DNA from: DASREM01 sp035652095
Lineage (GTDB): Bacteria; Acidobacteriota; Terriglobia; Terriglobales; Acidobacteriaceae
Assembly (NCBI GenBank): GCA_035652095.1
Contig: DASREM010000030.1
Location: forward strand, 1-64,000
Direction of reading: 5' to 3'
Length of the DNA: 64,000 nt
A program made the position numbers and the translations under genes. The notes under the pieces were generated by a model. It did no database searches, was not told where the DNA came from, and was given only the letters and a program-made list of their open reading frames with translations. This document shows positions 43,950 through 52,488 of the stretch, piece by piece (the stretch's first letter is position 1; each line of letters begins with the position of its first letter).

Positions 43950-44099
43950 AGTACCCAGTACCTAGTACCAAGTACCAAGTACGGAAAAAGTGCGCGCCTG
44001 AGGGCGGAACGGCACGACCAGTAATTGGGTTTTCGATCCGCATGGGCGGAAACACTTCTCGAATCTATTTTCGCTAGGTACTAGGTACTTGGTACTCGG
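43950..44099. repeat. AGTACC repeats flanking the mreB-mreC gap
   Basis: On the left, agtacc-like units recur every 7-8 bp (43950-43982). On the right (44074-44099) the reverse complement recurs. The 13-mer agtaccaagtacc at 43964-43976 is exactly inverted as ggtacttggtact at 44084-44096, so the two blocks can form a long hairpin around about 100 bp. This sits in the only gap of the mreBCD operon and may be a processing or attenuation element, or a mobile intergenic repeat. Confidence 0.75.
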
Positions 44100-44101
44100 C
44101 A

Positions 44102-45166
44102 CTACTCAATCGAAATCTTCCTCAACAGCTTGAAGTCCGACAGCATTTTGCCCGTACCCAGCACCACGCTGCATAGCGGATCGTCGGCAATCGAAACCGG
44201 CAACCCCGTCTCTTCCCGGATGCGCTTATCCAGATTCTTCAGCAGCGCCCCGCCGCCCGTCAACACGATGCCGCGGTCGCTGATGTCGGCTGATAGCTCC
44301 GGAGGCGTACGTTCCAGGGCCACGCGAATCGCATTCATAATGGTCGAAACGCACTCGCTCAAAGCTTCGCGCACTTCGCTGTCGTCTACGGTAATCGTCT
44401 TGGGCACGCCCTCGATCAGGTTGCGGCCCTTGATTTCCATGGTCAACGGCTTATCCAGCGGATACGCGCTTCCAATCTCGATCTTGATCTGCTCGCCCGT
44501 GCGTTCGCCGATCAGCAGGTTATATTTCCGCTTCAGGTAATTCATGATGGCTTCGTCCATCTGGTTGCCGGCCATGCGCACGGAACGCGAATAGACGATG
44601 CCACTCAAAGAAATGACGGCGATGTCGGTGGTGCCGCCTCCGATGTCAACCACCATGTTGCCGCTGGGTTCGGTAATCGGCAGGCCGGCGCCGATCGCCG
44701 CCACCATTGCCTGCTCCACCAAGTGCACTTCGCTGGCTTTCGCGCGATAGGCCGAGTCCATGACTGCGCGCTTTTCCACCTGCGTAATCTCCGAAGGCAC
44801 GCCAATCACGATCCGCGGATGCACCAGCATCTTGCGGTTGTGCGCCTTCTGGATGAAGTAGTTCAACATCTTCTCGGTGACCTTGAAGTCGGCGATCACG
44901 CCATCTTTCATGGGCTTGATAGCCACAATGTTGCCCGGGGTGCGGCCCAGCATCTCTTTCGCTTCTTTGCCGACGGCCTCGACTTCGCCCGTGTTCTTGT
45001 TGATGGCGACGATCGAAGGCTCGTTCACCACGATGCCTTTGCCGCGCGCATAAACCAGCGTGTTGGCGGTGCCCAGGTCAATGGCAAGGTCGCTGGAGAA
45101 TATGCTGAACAGCGACCGCATGTTGTGCATGCGCGATCCGTTGGAGTGAAAACCGTTTTGTGACAT
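44102..45166 (-). CDS. mreB: Rod shape-determining protein MreB
   Basis: Bacterial actin that organises lateral cell-wall synthesis. Typical segments are SSDLAIDLGTANTLVYARGKGIVVNEPSIVA, the phosphate-2 loop NMVVDIGGGTTDIAVISLSGIV and the adenosine motif GIVLTGGGALLKNLDKRI. 354 aa with a short N-terminal extension. It is the first gene of mreB-mreC-mreD and indicates a rod-shaped cell. Confidence 0.97.
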   Translation of the reverse strand: MSQNGFHSNGSRMHNMRSLFSIFSSDLAIDLGTANTLVYARGKGIVVNEPSIVAINKNTGEVEAVGKEAKEMLGRTPGNIVAIKPMKDGVIADFKVTEKMLNYFIQKAHNRKMLVHPRIVIGVPSEITQVEKRAVMDSAYRAKASEVHLVEQAMVAAIGAGLPITEPSGNMVVDIGGGTTDIAVISLSGIVYSRSVRMAGNQMDEAIMNYLKRKYNLLIGERTGEQIKIEIGSAYPLDKPLTMEIKGRNLIEGVPKTITVDDSEVREALSECVSTIMNAIRVALERTPPELSADISDRGIVLTGGGALLKNLDKRIREETGLPVSIADDPLCSVVLGTGKMLSDFKLLRKISIE

Positions 45167-45301
45167 ACGCGAGACTTCCTCTGGTCCGATTGACCTGATT
45201 TCCCATCCGGCTCAGCCGGCTTGTTCTGAGGCGCTACTCACATCTTATGGAATGTTGCGCGCCCCCGGTAAATCCCAAAGAACTTTTTCTTGCACTCGTC
45301 A

Positions 45302-46588
45302 TCACTGGATGACGACTTTCTTCTGCACCGTATTCACGCCACCCTTGGCATTCTGCGCCGTGACCGTGATCAGGCTCTCGCCCGGCGCCAGCGGCGGTGT
45401 GAAGTAGTGAAAGGTCCCATCCTGCGCTACCACCGGAACTTCGCGCCCATTCACCATCACCCGCGCCCCCGCCTCGGTCTTGCCCACCAACTCCAGCACG
45501 TGCCCGTGCTGCACGAACGGATCCAGTTCCAGGTTGATTCCGACCGTATCTTTTCCCCTCGGAATCAGCGTGAAGCGGTTCTTCTCGCTCTCCACCGACT
45601 CCTTGCCTTCGCTGTCATAACTCTGCACCATCCAGTAATACGCGCCTTCGGCCAGCCCCGTGACCTCCACATCCGCCGTGTCCACCTTGCGGTCAACAAT
45701 GGTTGAGGAGAAATACGGGTTCCGCGAGATTCTCAGCCGGTACCCCACCGCGTTCGGCATCTTGGTCCAGGAAAATTCGATCGGCTTGGGGGTCCCCGCC
45801 AGGAACACAGGCATCATGTTGGCGGGAGAAATCGGCGTCGGCGGTCCAATCTCCTTCAGCTTCGCCATCCGCGGAGACTCCTGCTGGAAGCTGACTTTCT
45901 CCCAGTCCGACAAGCGCACCGTCTCCCCGTTACGGGTGATGTCGCCCGTTCCTTTTTTCAGCAGGATTTCATGGGCATCGGTCTTGGGATCGTTGCGCAC
46001 CATGGCCGCCGATTCCGGCGCCAATGAGGCCGTCGCTCCTGCCACAATCACTTGCGACCGCGAACCCTGCATGTAGGTCCCGGTGGCTAGGTCCACGGTT
46101 CCGGTGCTCACCGCCACCGCCACGTTGGTCTGCTGCCGTTCGTTGGCCGAGTTCTCTTCGATCACGATCAGCGAATCCTGCTTCACCGTGTAGTTGGTCC
46201 CGTCGTTGAAAACGATCTTGGCCATTCCTTCGGACCCGGTCTGCACCACGTCGCCTTTTTCCAGCGGCACGTTGTAATCCGCCGTCATCCAGCTATTGCT
46301 ATTTGATTTCTTGACCCGCACCGTTCCGTCGAGCGCCGTGATGTGCGCCTGCTGCGAGTTCATCACCCCAGACTTGCCCGGCGTCGCTACGCCCGCAACG
46401 GCCTCAAGCAGGTGATTGGTCAGGCTGCTGGCTGTCTTGACCGCCCCTTCGCTGAACTGCGGAAACGCAAAGTGCACGCCAGCCAGAAACACCAGCAACA
46501 CCGTCAAAATTATGAGCGCCACACTGCGATACGTGACTGTCTTCCACGCAATGTGGATACCCGGCTTGCGATTCGACACCGAGGCCAC
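45302..46588 (-). CDS. FecR-domain membrane protein
   Basis: A GTG start, a short cytoplasmic arm and one membrane helix (SVALIILTVLLVFLAGVHFAF), then a FecR domain (residues 85-200: GTVRVKKSNSNSWMTADYNVPLEKGDVVQTGSEGMAKIVFNDG) and two Ig/fibronectin-like domains (SWTKMPNAVGYRLRISRNPYFSS.. and a C-terminal VMVNGREVPVVAQDGTF). 428 aa. No FecI-type sigma is adjacent, so it is likely a structural or sensory envelope protein rather than a classical FecR regulator. Confidence 0.75.
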   Translation of the reverse strand: MASVSNRKPGIHIAWKTVTYRSVALIILTVLLVFLAGVHFAFPQFSEGAVKTASSLTNHLLEAVAGVATPGKSGVMNSQQAHITALDGTVRVKKSNSNSWMTADYNVPLEKGDVVQTGSEGMAKIVFNDGTNYTVKQDSLIVIEENSANERQQTNVAVAVSTGTVDLATGTYMQGSRSQVIVAGATASLAPESAAMVRNDPKTDAHEILLKKGTGDITRNGETVRLSDWEKVSFQQESPRMAKLKEIGPPTPISPANMMPVFLAGTPKPIEFSWTKMPNAVGYRLRISRNPYFSSTIVDRKVDTADVEVTGLAEGAYYWMVQSYDSEGKESVESEKNRFTLIPRGKDTVGINLELDPFVQHGHVLELVGKTEAGARVMVNGREVPVVAQDGTFHYFTPPLAPGESLITVTAQNAKGGVNTVQKKVVIQ

Positions 46589-46717
46589 CTAAGTCCAGCC
46601 AAATCCAGAGAATATGGGATAATTCGGAGAGTACCACAAGGGAAACTGACGGCGTAGAGGTAATCAAGTTGGGTCACGCCGAAAGCGGTTACGAAGGTCA
46701 TTGTCTTTCCCGAACCA

Positions 46718-47887
46718 TTACCCGGGAAATACCTTGCGCGCGGTTCCTTTTTTCGGAAACCCCATTACGGCGCTCACCGCCCCCTTCATCACCTTCTGGA
46801 ACGCGGCTTCAAATTGTTCCATTTCCGGACGCGTCCCCACTGTGATGCGAACACAGGTCGGCATCACCGGCCAAATCCGACCGATGATCACTCCTTGCCT
46901 GGCCATTGCTTCAATGACTTCCTTCCCTGCCCGCTTGGTCTCCACCAGGAAGCAATTCGATTGCGACGGCGTATAGGAATACCCGTTCTTTTCCAGCCAT
47001 TCGAAGGTTTGCGCTCTTACCGCGGCGTTGATCCGCTTGCGCTCGGCTACCAGTTGCGGATCCTTCAGGCTGGCGCTGGCGGCAACCACCGCGGTCACCG
47101 GCATGTAATTTCCGCCACCGTAATTCTCGATCTTCTCCAGCAGATCGGGCCTGGCGATCGCGAACCCGCAGCGCATGCCTGCCATGCCATAAAGCTTCGA
47201 GAACGTGCGCAGCAGGATCACGTCCTTGTCAGCTTTCACCAGGTCCATGGCGGTCGTGGCATCGGAAAAGTGGATGTACGCTTCATCTACCAGCAGAACC
47301 GATCCCGCCGGCTTGTTCTCCAGCAGATATTCAATGTCCGAATGACTGGTCAGCGTGCCCGTGGGATTGTTCGGAGTGCAGATATAGAACAATCCTGCGT
47401 CCTGCCCCGCGGCCAGCATCGCCTTCACGTCGTGCGAGTAAGTTTTGGTCAGCGGCACTTTCACCACGCGCGCCCCGCCATGTTCTGCCGCAAACATGCC
47501 TGCCTCATATCCGGGGTCCGCCGTGACATAGCTTTTCGACGGCGAGGTGAAGGTGCGCACGCTGTGGTACAGCGGAAAACTCGAGCCCGGGTACGCCCTT
47601 ACGTACTGAGGCTTCAAACCTTCCATGGTCGCAAATTGCTTCTCCAGCGCCTCGCTCATTTCGAAGTTGTAGCGGCCGCCTTCGGGAATCATTGCCACCG
47701 CGGCCTGGCGCGCTGCCGCGCACGGCCCCAGCGGGTTCTCGTTGGAATCGATGCGCACCGCCCCGGTCGAAGAGTGCGTCTTGACCGCCGCCAAGGCGAG
47801 CATCGGCTCGGTCACAATGCGAAACGCAGCCGCAGCAGAAACCGCGGTGGAGACTTGCAGGAAGGCGCGCCGGGATGCAGCTTGCAT
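46718..47887 (-). CDS. HisC-like PLP aminotransferase with Tat-type signal peptide
   Basis: Fold-type I aminotransferase close to histidinol-phosphate aminotransferase. The PLP lysine is in RTFSKLYGMAGMRCGFAI; other motifs are RIDSNENPLGP, ICTPNNPTGT and LLVDEAYIHFSD. The N-terminus from the ATG at 47887 (after gagggga) is MQAASRRAFLQVSTAVSAAAAF, a twin-arginine pattern plus hydrophobic stretch. Export would have to occur with PLP bound. It is not near his genes, so the substrate may not be histidinol phosphate. About 389 aa. Confidence 0.85.
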   Translation of the reverse strand: MQAASRRAFLQVSTAVSAAAAFRIVTEPMLALAAVKTHSSTGAVRIDSNENPLGPCAAARQAAVAMIPEGGRYNFEMSEALEKQFATMEGLKPQYVRAYPGSSFPLYHSVRTFTSPSKSYVTADPGYEAGMFAAEHGGARVVKVPLTKTYSHDVKAMLAAGQDAGLFYICTPNNPTGTLTSHSDIEYLLENKPAGSVLLVDEAYIHFSDATTAMDLVKADKDVILLRTFSKLYGMAGMRCGFAIARPDLLEKIENYGGGNYMPVTAVVAASASLKDPQLVAERKRINAAVRAQTFEWLEKNGYSYTPSQSNCFLVETKRAGKEVIEAMARQGVIIGRIWPVMPTCVRITVGTRPEMEQFEAAFQKVMKGAVSAVMGFPKKGTARKVFPG

Positions 47888-47985
47888 GGAATTCCCCTCA
47901 CCGGAATTGCCGCCCATCTTACAACTGTCTCCGGCCCGAAAGGAACCCGACTTTCGAGACGCAGCCCAGCTGCGTCTCTGGCCTC

Positions 47986-48510
47986 TCACGCGGCTGCCAG
48001 GCTCGACGTGCAATGCCGACATTTCGTCGCCCGCAGCGCAACCGTCGAAAAGCAGTAAGGGCATTCCTTGGTCGTCGGATTCGTCGGCGCCGGCGCGCTC
48101 TTCAACCGGTTCACCTGCCGGATCAGCATGAATACCGCGAACGCTACGATCAGGAAATCAAACAGCGAATTCAAAAATATTCCGTAGTTGATCGTCGCCG
48201 CCCCCGCAGCCTTCGCCTGGGCAAGACTCGCGTAGGCCGTCCCCGACAGGTTGATGAAGTGATTGGTAAAGTCGGATTTGCCGTGCAGCAGTCCAATCGG
48301 GGGCATGATGATGTCGCTTACCAGCGAACTCACTACCCGCCCAAACGCCGCTCCAATAATGATGCCCACGGCCATGTCCAGCATATTGCCGCGCAGCGCG
48401 AAATCGCGAAACTCGTTCAGCATCTTGCCGCCGCCCTTGCCCAGCAGCGCCTTCGGGCTTCCCAGATGTGTCAGCCCAACACTCTCCAGAACCGGATCAT
48501 TGCTCGCCAT
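47986..48510 (-). CDS. mscL: Large-conductance mechanosensitive channel with C-terminal zinc ribbon
   Basis: Osmotic-shock safety valve. The channel core starts at residue 30: MLNEFRDFALRGNMLDMAVGIIIGAAFGRVVSSLVSDIIMPPIG, with the second membrane helix FLNSLFDFLIVAFAVFMLI. The ATG at 48510 has an excellent aggagg site, so a 29-residue N-terminal extension is real. The C-terminus is not the usual helical bundle; it ends in CPYCFSTVALRATKCRHC (C150, C153, C164, C167), a zinc ribbon. 174 aa against the usual ~130-150. Confidence 0.92.
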   Translation of the reverse strand: MASNDPVLESVGLTHLGSPKALLGKGGGKMLNEFRDFALRGNMLDMAVGIIIGAAFGRVVSSLVSDIIMPPIGLLHGKSDFTNHFINLSGTAYASLAQAKAAGAATINYGIFLNSLFDFLIVAFAVFMLIRQVNRLKSAPAPTNPTTKECPYCFSTVALRATKCRHCTSSLAAA

Positions 48511-48615
48511 CGCTTCCTCCTGATCGTCTGCATGCTGCTCGTCGCTTGACCGACTGTCAAGCGGGAGCCCACCCTCGACAATTCAGAGAGCAGGTTGACT
48601 GCCTCCGAACACGTC

Positions 48616-48631
48616 TTGAACACTGTTTCAA
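48616..48631. promoter_or_regulatory. Near-palindrome before the multicopper oxidase gene
   Basis: ttgaaca-c-tgtttcaa is a near-perfect inverted repeat with one extra T. It closely resembles ttcaaca-g-tgttgaa before the F420 operon (134-148). It lies about 80 bp upstream of the proposed start of the oxidase gene, where an operator would be expected. Regulator unknown. Confidence 0.35.
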
Positions 48632-48709
48632 CATCCTGGATATGTTTTGTTCTGTTCACTGTCAACCTGTGCCATAATGTCACCCCTACTCCCCCACAAA
48701 GCAAAAACC

Positions 48710-50608
48710 ATGGCTACTGCACGTGTGTCGTGTTGTCAGGCGCTGTTTTTTCTGTTCACGGTTGCGGCTTGTGCGCAGATGCCGGAACCAATCCTCGCGA
48801 ACCAGAACCGCACGCCCGCCGGCAAATTGGAAAACGGGATCCTCACCCTTCATCTGGAAATTCGCCAAGGCGCATGGCGCCCCGAAGCCGATGACGGGCC
48901 ACAACTCTTCGTACAAGCATTCGGCGAAGCCGGTAAGCCGGCGCAAATTCCCGGCCCGCTCATACGCATGCCGCAAGGCACCATGGTGCACGTCAGTGTC
49001 AAAAACACGCTAGCGAAGAAGGCGACGCTTTACGGCCTGAATACTCGTCCCGGCGATCCCAAGGCCGGCATCGAACTCGCCCCTGGTGAGGCACGCGAAC
49101 TCAGTTTCGAACCAGGCACTCCCGGCACCTACTACTACTGGGCCCGCACCACAGAATTTTTCAAAGCTGGCCCCATCACGCTCGAGGAGCCAGTTCTCGA
49201 GGATGCCCAACTCAACGGCGCCTTCATCGTCGATCCGCCCGGCTCGGTTCCTCCCGATCGCATCTTCGTCGTGAACCTCATGTTTGGACTGGAAGACATT
49301 CTTCACGATGCCTTCGAGATCGTCAGCCTGAACGGAAAGTCTTACCCTTACACCGAGCCTCTGGAATACACCGAGGGCGAAAACATCCGCTGGCGGGTCA
49401 TCAATCCCGGGTTTAGCGATCACCCCATGCATCTCCACGGCGCCTTCTACCAGGTGTTGAGCCTCGGAAATTTCGAATCCGATACCTCCTACGCCGCCGG
49501 GGAACGTCAGTCGGTCGTGACTCAGGACCTGGGCCCGCGCGGCACCATGATGCTGGAATGGACACCGGAGCACGTGGGCCGCTGGCTGTTCCATTGCCAT
49601 TACCAGGCTCACATGTCAACCGATGAGCGCGTGCCGGTGCTCCGTCACGTAGCCGCGCTGCATTACGACTCCCGCGACATCGCTCCCGCCTCCCATGAGC
49701 ACGAAGAATCCATGAGCGGCATGAGCGACATGGCCGGCCTGGTGCTGATGATCAACGTCAAACCCTCGCCGACCGCTGTGCACCAGGAGGCCAGAGCTTC
49801 CACGCCCCACAAACTTGACCTGGTAATTGAACCAACTGCCGCGGCGGGCAAACTTCCCACCTTTTCTTGCTCGGTTCGTGAAGGCAAGAAGATCGTCGCC
49901 TCCGAAGACAAATCCGTGGGGCCGCCCATTGTCGTCACCCGTGGCCGGCCGACGCAGATCACCGTTGTCAACACCCTGTCGTCCCCGACCACCATTCACT
50001 GGCACGGTCTCGAACTCGACAGTTATTACGATGGTGTGATCGGAGGTGGCGTGGGAAACCAGGTGACGCCCGCCATCCCTCCGGGAGGGACCTTCACCGC
50101 GCACTTCACTCCCCGTCGCCCCGGCACCTTCATCTACCATACCCATGCCGCCGATCCCGGACAGCTTTCCGGCGGCGTCTACGGCGCCATCATCGTGCTT
50201 GAGCCCGGCGAATCATTTGATCCCGAACACGACAAGTTGCTGGTGCTCGGCACTCGCGACACTTTTTTCACCGCAACCCGCCTCACCCTGAATGGGATGG
50301 AGCAACCGGCTCCAATGACCTTGACTCGTGGAGCGAAATATCGTTTTCGGCTGATCAACATGGGGCCGAATCTCTCTGCTGAGTTTTTGTTCGGCAGCAA
50401 AGAGCACCCCGCAATCTGGAAACCTCTGGCCAAAGATGGCGCTACCGTCCCGGCACGGCTGGCGAAACCGACGGAAGCATCAATGCACATCGCCTCCGGC
50501 GAAACGTACGACTTTGAATTCGAGCCGGACACCGCAGGCGAGATTCCGCTGCAAGTTACCAACGACTACAGCCCGGCAAAATTGGTCGCAAGAATTACCG
50601 TGCAATAG
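48710..50608 (+). CDS. Multicopper oxidase with rearranged copper-binding motifs
   Basis: Secreted (signal peptide MATARVSCCQALFFLFTVAACAQ). Four cupredoxin-like domains. Copper motifs are in reversed order compared with laccases: HPMHLHG (about residue 238) and HCHYQAHM (about 295) come first, and HWHG (about 430) and HTH (about 477) come second. The first domain has lost the His residues (LYGLNTRPG, YYYWART at the matching places). The final domain (GAKYRFRLINMGPN..) resembles laccase domain 2. The HxHG/HxH and HCH sets could still form one trinuclear centre. Start chosen at an ATG giving the best signal peptide; earlier ATG at 48677 is possible. Confidence 0.85.
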   Translation: MATARVSCCQALFFLFTVAACAQMPEPILANQNRTPAGKLENGILTLHLEIRQGAWRPEADDGPQLFVQAFGEAGKPAQIPGPLIRMPQGTMVHVSVKNTLAKKATLYGLNTRPGDPKAGIELAPGEARELSFEPGTPGTYYYWARTTEFFKAGPITLEEPVLEDAQLNGAFIVDPPGSVPPDRIFVVNLMFGLEDILHDAFEIVSLNGKSYPYTEPLEYTEGENIRWRVINPGFSDHPMHLHGAFYQVLSLGNFESDTSYAAGERQSVVTQDLGPRGTMMLEWTPEHVGRWLFHCHYQAHMSTDERVPVLRHVAALHYDSRDIAPASHEHEESMSGMSDMAGLVLMINVKPSPTAVHQEARASTPHKLDLVIEPTAAAGKLPTFSCSVREGKKIVASEDKSVGPPIVVTRGRPTQITVVNTLSSPTTIHWHGLELDSYYDGVIGGGVGNQVTPAIPPGGTFTAHFTPRRPGTFIYHTHAADPGQLSGGVYGAIIVLEPGESFDPEHDKLLVLGTRDTFFTATRLTLNGMEQPAPMTLTRGAKYRFRLINMGPNLSAEFLFGSKEHPAIWKPLAKDGATVPARLAKPTEASMHIASGETYDFEFEPDTAGEIPLQVTNDYSPAKLVARITVQ

Positions 50609-50841
50609 GCATTCGACCGCAACTACCGGATCAGGTTTCTTCTTCTCGAATGGTTCCGGCGCTGCTGCGCCATTCGGATTCCTGCGCAGCTTCAGCGGCG
50701 ACTGCACGCATGAAACAAGTCTCGAGTCGAGAGCTGGGAAAAAAGTGACAAAGCTATGGCGAATCGCAGACAATCTCAGCCCACACCTTGCATACGATAG
50801 GGTGTTTGTTACAAACCTACCAATTCATTCAGGAGGAATAG

Positions 50842-51174
50842 ATGAGCGAACACTATCATGATGTCGGAGACCTGAGATTTCTAAAGGAAATGGGCAAACT
50901 CGCGCCCACGGAATTCAATGCCTGGCTGAACCTCGACAAGATCGTGGGCCGGGACGATGGCGCGATTCCCAGGAAATATCGCGAACTCATCGCACTGGGA
51001 GTTGCCTTCACGACGCAATGCCCTTACTGCATCGAAGTGCACGTCAAGGCCGCAAAAGCGGCGGGCGCCTCGCGCGAGGAGATCACCGAGAGTTCGTTGA
51101 TTGCCGCGGCCCTGCGCGCCGGAGGCGCAGCCACTCACGGCGCTATGGCTTTGAAATTCTACGATCAAGCCTGA
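50842..51174 (+). CDS. AhpD-like carboxymuconolactone decarboxylase family protein
   Basis: 110-residue helical protein with the peroxidase-type CxxCxxxH motif (C60, C63, H67 in QCPYCIEVHVKAAKAAG), as in AhpD-like alkylhydroperoxidases. Typical flanks are IPRKYRELIALGVAF and ALRAGGAATHGAMAL. Perfect aggagg site seven bases before ATG. Likely role in peroxide or organic hydroperoxide detoxification; the electron donor is not evident. Confidence 0.88.
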   Translation: MSEHYHDVGDLRFLKEMGKLAPTEFNAWLNLDKIVGRDDGAIPRKYRELIALGVAFTTQCPYCIEVHVKAAKAAGASREEITESSLIAAALRAGGAATHGAMALKFYDQA

Positions 51175-51217
51175 TCGTGTCCGAAGGGGGCGCATTGCCT
51201 TATGCAGGTAATGCGCC

Positions 51218-51640
51218 TCAGCGCGCCAGCCGCGCTTTTCCTGGTCCCTGGGCACCAAGCCGGAAAAAGTACAAACCCGCCAGCGTGCCAATCGCCTCCG
51301 TGACCAGCAAGCCATACGCCGTGAAAACAAAAACCGTTCCCCACCAAGTCGCCGGCTGAATGCTTACGTGGTCAGTACTCGAGACCAGGAAGTGATGGTA
51401 GAGCCCAAACAGCAGTGAACCCAGCATCGAAATCCCCAGGAGGAGAAATCCCAGTTGCTTCCTTGCTGTCCAGGCAATTCCCATTGCCAGCAGCGGTAAC
51501 AACAGGATCACGATGATCACAAAAACAATCTCTGGCGGCGTAAGACTGATCTTCAGTTCGCGATGCGCAAGCCCATGCGCAATATTGATCAGCAAGTGAG
51601 CCGCCACGATCGCGCTTGCGTATTCAGGCGCCCCCTTCAT
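51218..51640 (-). CDS. Hypothetical four-helix membrane protein
   Basis: 140 residues with four predicted membrane helices: around 7-25, 38-58 (IVFVIIVILLLPLLAMGIAW), 65-85 (GFLLLGISMLGSLLFGLYHH) and 102-127. Two His in the third helix end (YHHF) and charged loops are notable. No family was recognised. It begins 6 bp after the stop of the tiny Cys protein gene, so the two likely form one transcript. Confidence 0.65.
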   Translation of the reverse strand: MKGAPEYASAIVAAHLLINIAHGLAHRELKISLTPPEIVFVIIVILLLPLLAMGIAWTARKQLGFLLLGISMLGSLLFGLYHHFLVSSTDHVSIQPATWWGTVFVFTAYGLLVTEAIGTLAGLYFFRLGAQGPGKARLAR

Positions 51641-51646
51641 CGCGGG

Positions 51647-51808
51647 CTATCCCCCTCCCGCCTTCACTGACTTGCAGATCGAGCAGCGCTGGAAGCGGTG
51701 CATCAGCCGTTTCCACCACGGCCATTTTTGCTTGTCGGCCTGGTGCTTGTACTGCACCCATCGCGGTTCAGACAATTTCTTGCGCAGCTCCGGGTCACTC
51801 ACTCCCAT
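51647..51808 (-). CDS. Tiny basic Trp-rich CxxC protein, 53 aa
   Basis: A gggag site six bases before the ATG. The protein begins MGVSDPELRKKLSEPRWVQY, has the segment KQKWPWWKRLMHRFQR and ends with CSIC (C42, C45) and KSVKAGGG. A diverged second copy lies at 52249-52416. Both share SDPEL, LSEP, QYKHQ, WPWW, HRFQRC and a second Cys, showing coding conservation between copies. Function unknown; a single CxxC cannot fold as a full zinc ribbon, so dimerisation or a partner is likely. Confidence 0.7.
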   Translation of the reverse strand: MGVSDPELRKKLSEPRWVQYKHQADKQKWPWWKRLMHRFQRCSICKSVKAGGG

Positions 51809-51850
51809 TCGTAACTCCCTCGCATTTATGTTCGTGATCCGGCGCTGGTG

Positions 51851-52057
51851 CTAGCTGTCTTTGCGGTAGAGCAGGTCGCGCATGGCCGTCCTGCGCGCTT
51901 CATTGAGTTCACGGTTGGACTCGCGGGCGGTCGCCGTCTTATCTGCCGCATCGTCCTCTTCGCTGCACGAAGGGCAGCGATTAGCAAAGCCGGGCTTGTC
52001 GGGCCTGAGCTCAAACTTCTCTCCGCAAATGCTGCAAACTTTGATAGGAAACGCCAT
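51851..52057 (-). CDS. Small zinc-ribbon protein, 68 aa
   Basis: Two CxxC pairs, C8/C11 (VCSICGEKF) and C28/C31 (RCPSCSEE), form a zinc ribbon; the rest is an acidic then basic helix (ESNRELNEARRTAMRDLLYRK). A tggagga site abuts the ATG at 52057. The frame is open further upstream but without family character. Co-directional with the neighbouring small genes. Function unknown. Confidence 0.7.
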   Translation of the reverse strand: MAFPIKVCSICGEKFELRPDKPGFANRCPSCSEEDDAADKTATARESNRELNEARRTAMRDLLYRKDS

Positions 52058-52248
52058 TCCTCCACTCCCTCGTTTAATGATAGCGGACGAATCCAGGTGA
52101 GTACACCGTCTTAGGGGCTGGTTCAGCCTTTCCGAAGTTCGATTATAAATCGAGGCTGCCCCACCTCTTGGCGCCAAGGCTCGGCCAGACCCGTACCATC
52201 AGTTGAAGTCTCAGGATAGGGAAAACGACGCTGCGCGGTCTTCTTGTG

Positions 52249-52416
52249 TCAGTCACCCGGCTTCGCTGACTGGCAGTAATCGCAGCGTTGGAAGCGATGG
52301 ATGAGCCTTCTCCACCAGGGCCAGCTCTTCATCTGCGTCTGGTGTTTGTATTGCAGCCATTTCGGTTCGGACAATCGTTCTCGAAGCTCCGGGTCGCTTA
52401 CGCCGCTAAAACGACC
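52249..52416 (-). pseudogene. Decayed second copy of the tiny CxxC protein gene
   Basis: The frame reads GVSDPELRERLSEPKWLQYK, then a stretch with SWPWWRRLIHRFQR, then CDYC and a short tail to a TGA at 52249. It matches the 53-residue protein at 51647-51808 along its length. At the place of the start codon it has GGC-GTA, and an in-frame stop lies just upstream (52417-52419), so no normal start exists. An internal TTG at 52374 would give only 41 residues. Confidence 0.6.
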
Positions 52417-52488
52417 TCATTCCCAGCGACTGCGTTTACGGCTTGGACCCGGGAACACGACCACCCTCGGAAGGTTGCTAGGCGTTCG

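Noticed and set aside
43950..44099. CRISPR-like array
   Set aside because: The units are 7-8 bp with no unique spacers and the two blocks are inverted; it is a short tandem/inverted repeat.
46814..48058. 414-aa ORF antisense to the HisC-like gene
   Set aside because: Shadow frame with Arg/His-rich composition and no signature; the aminotransferase on the other strand is clear.
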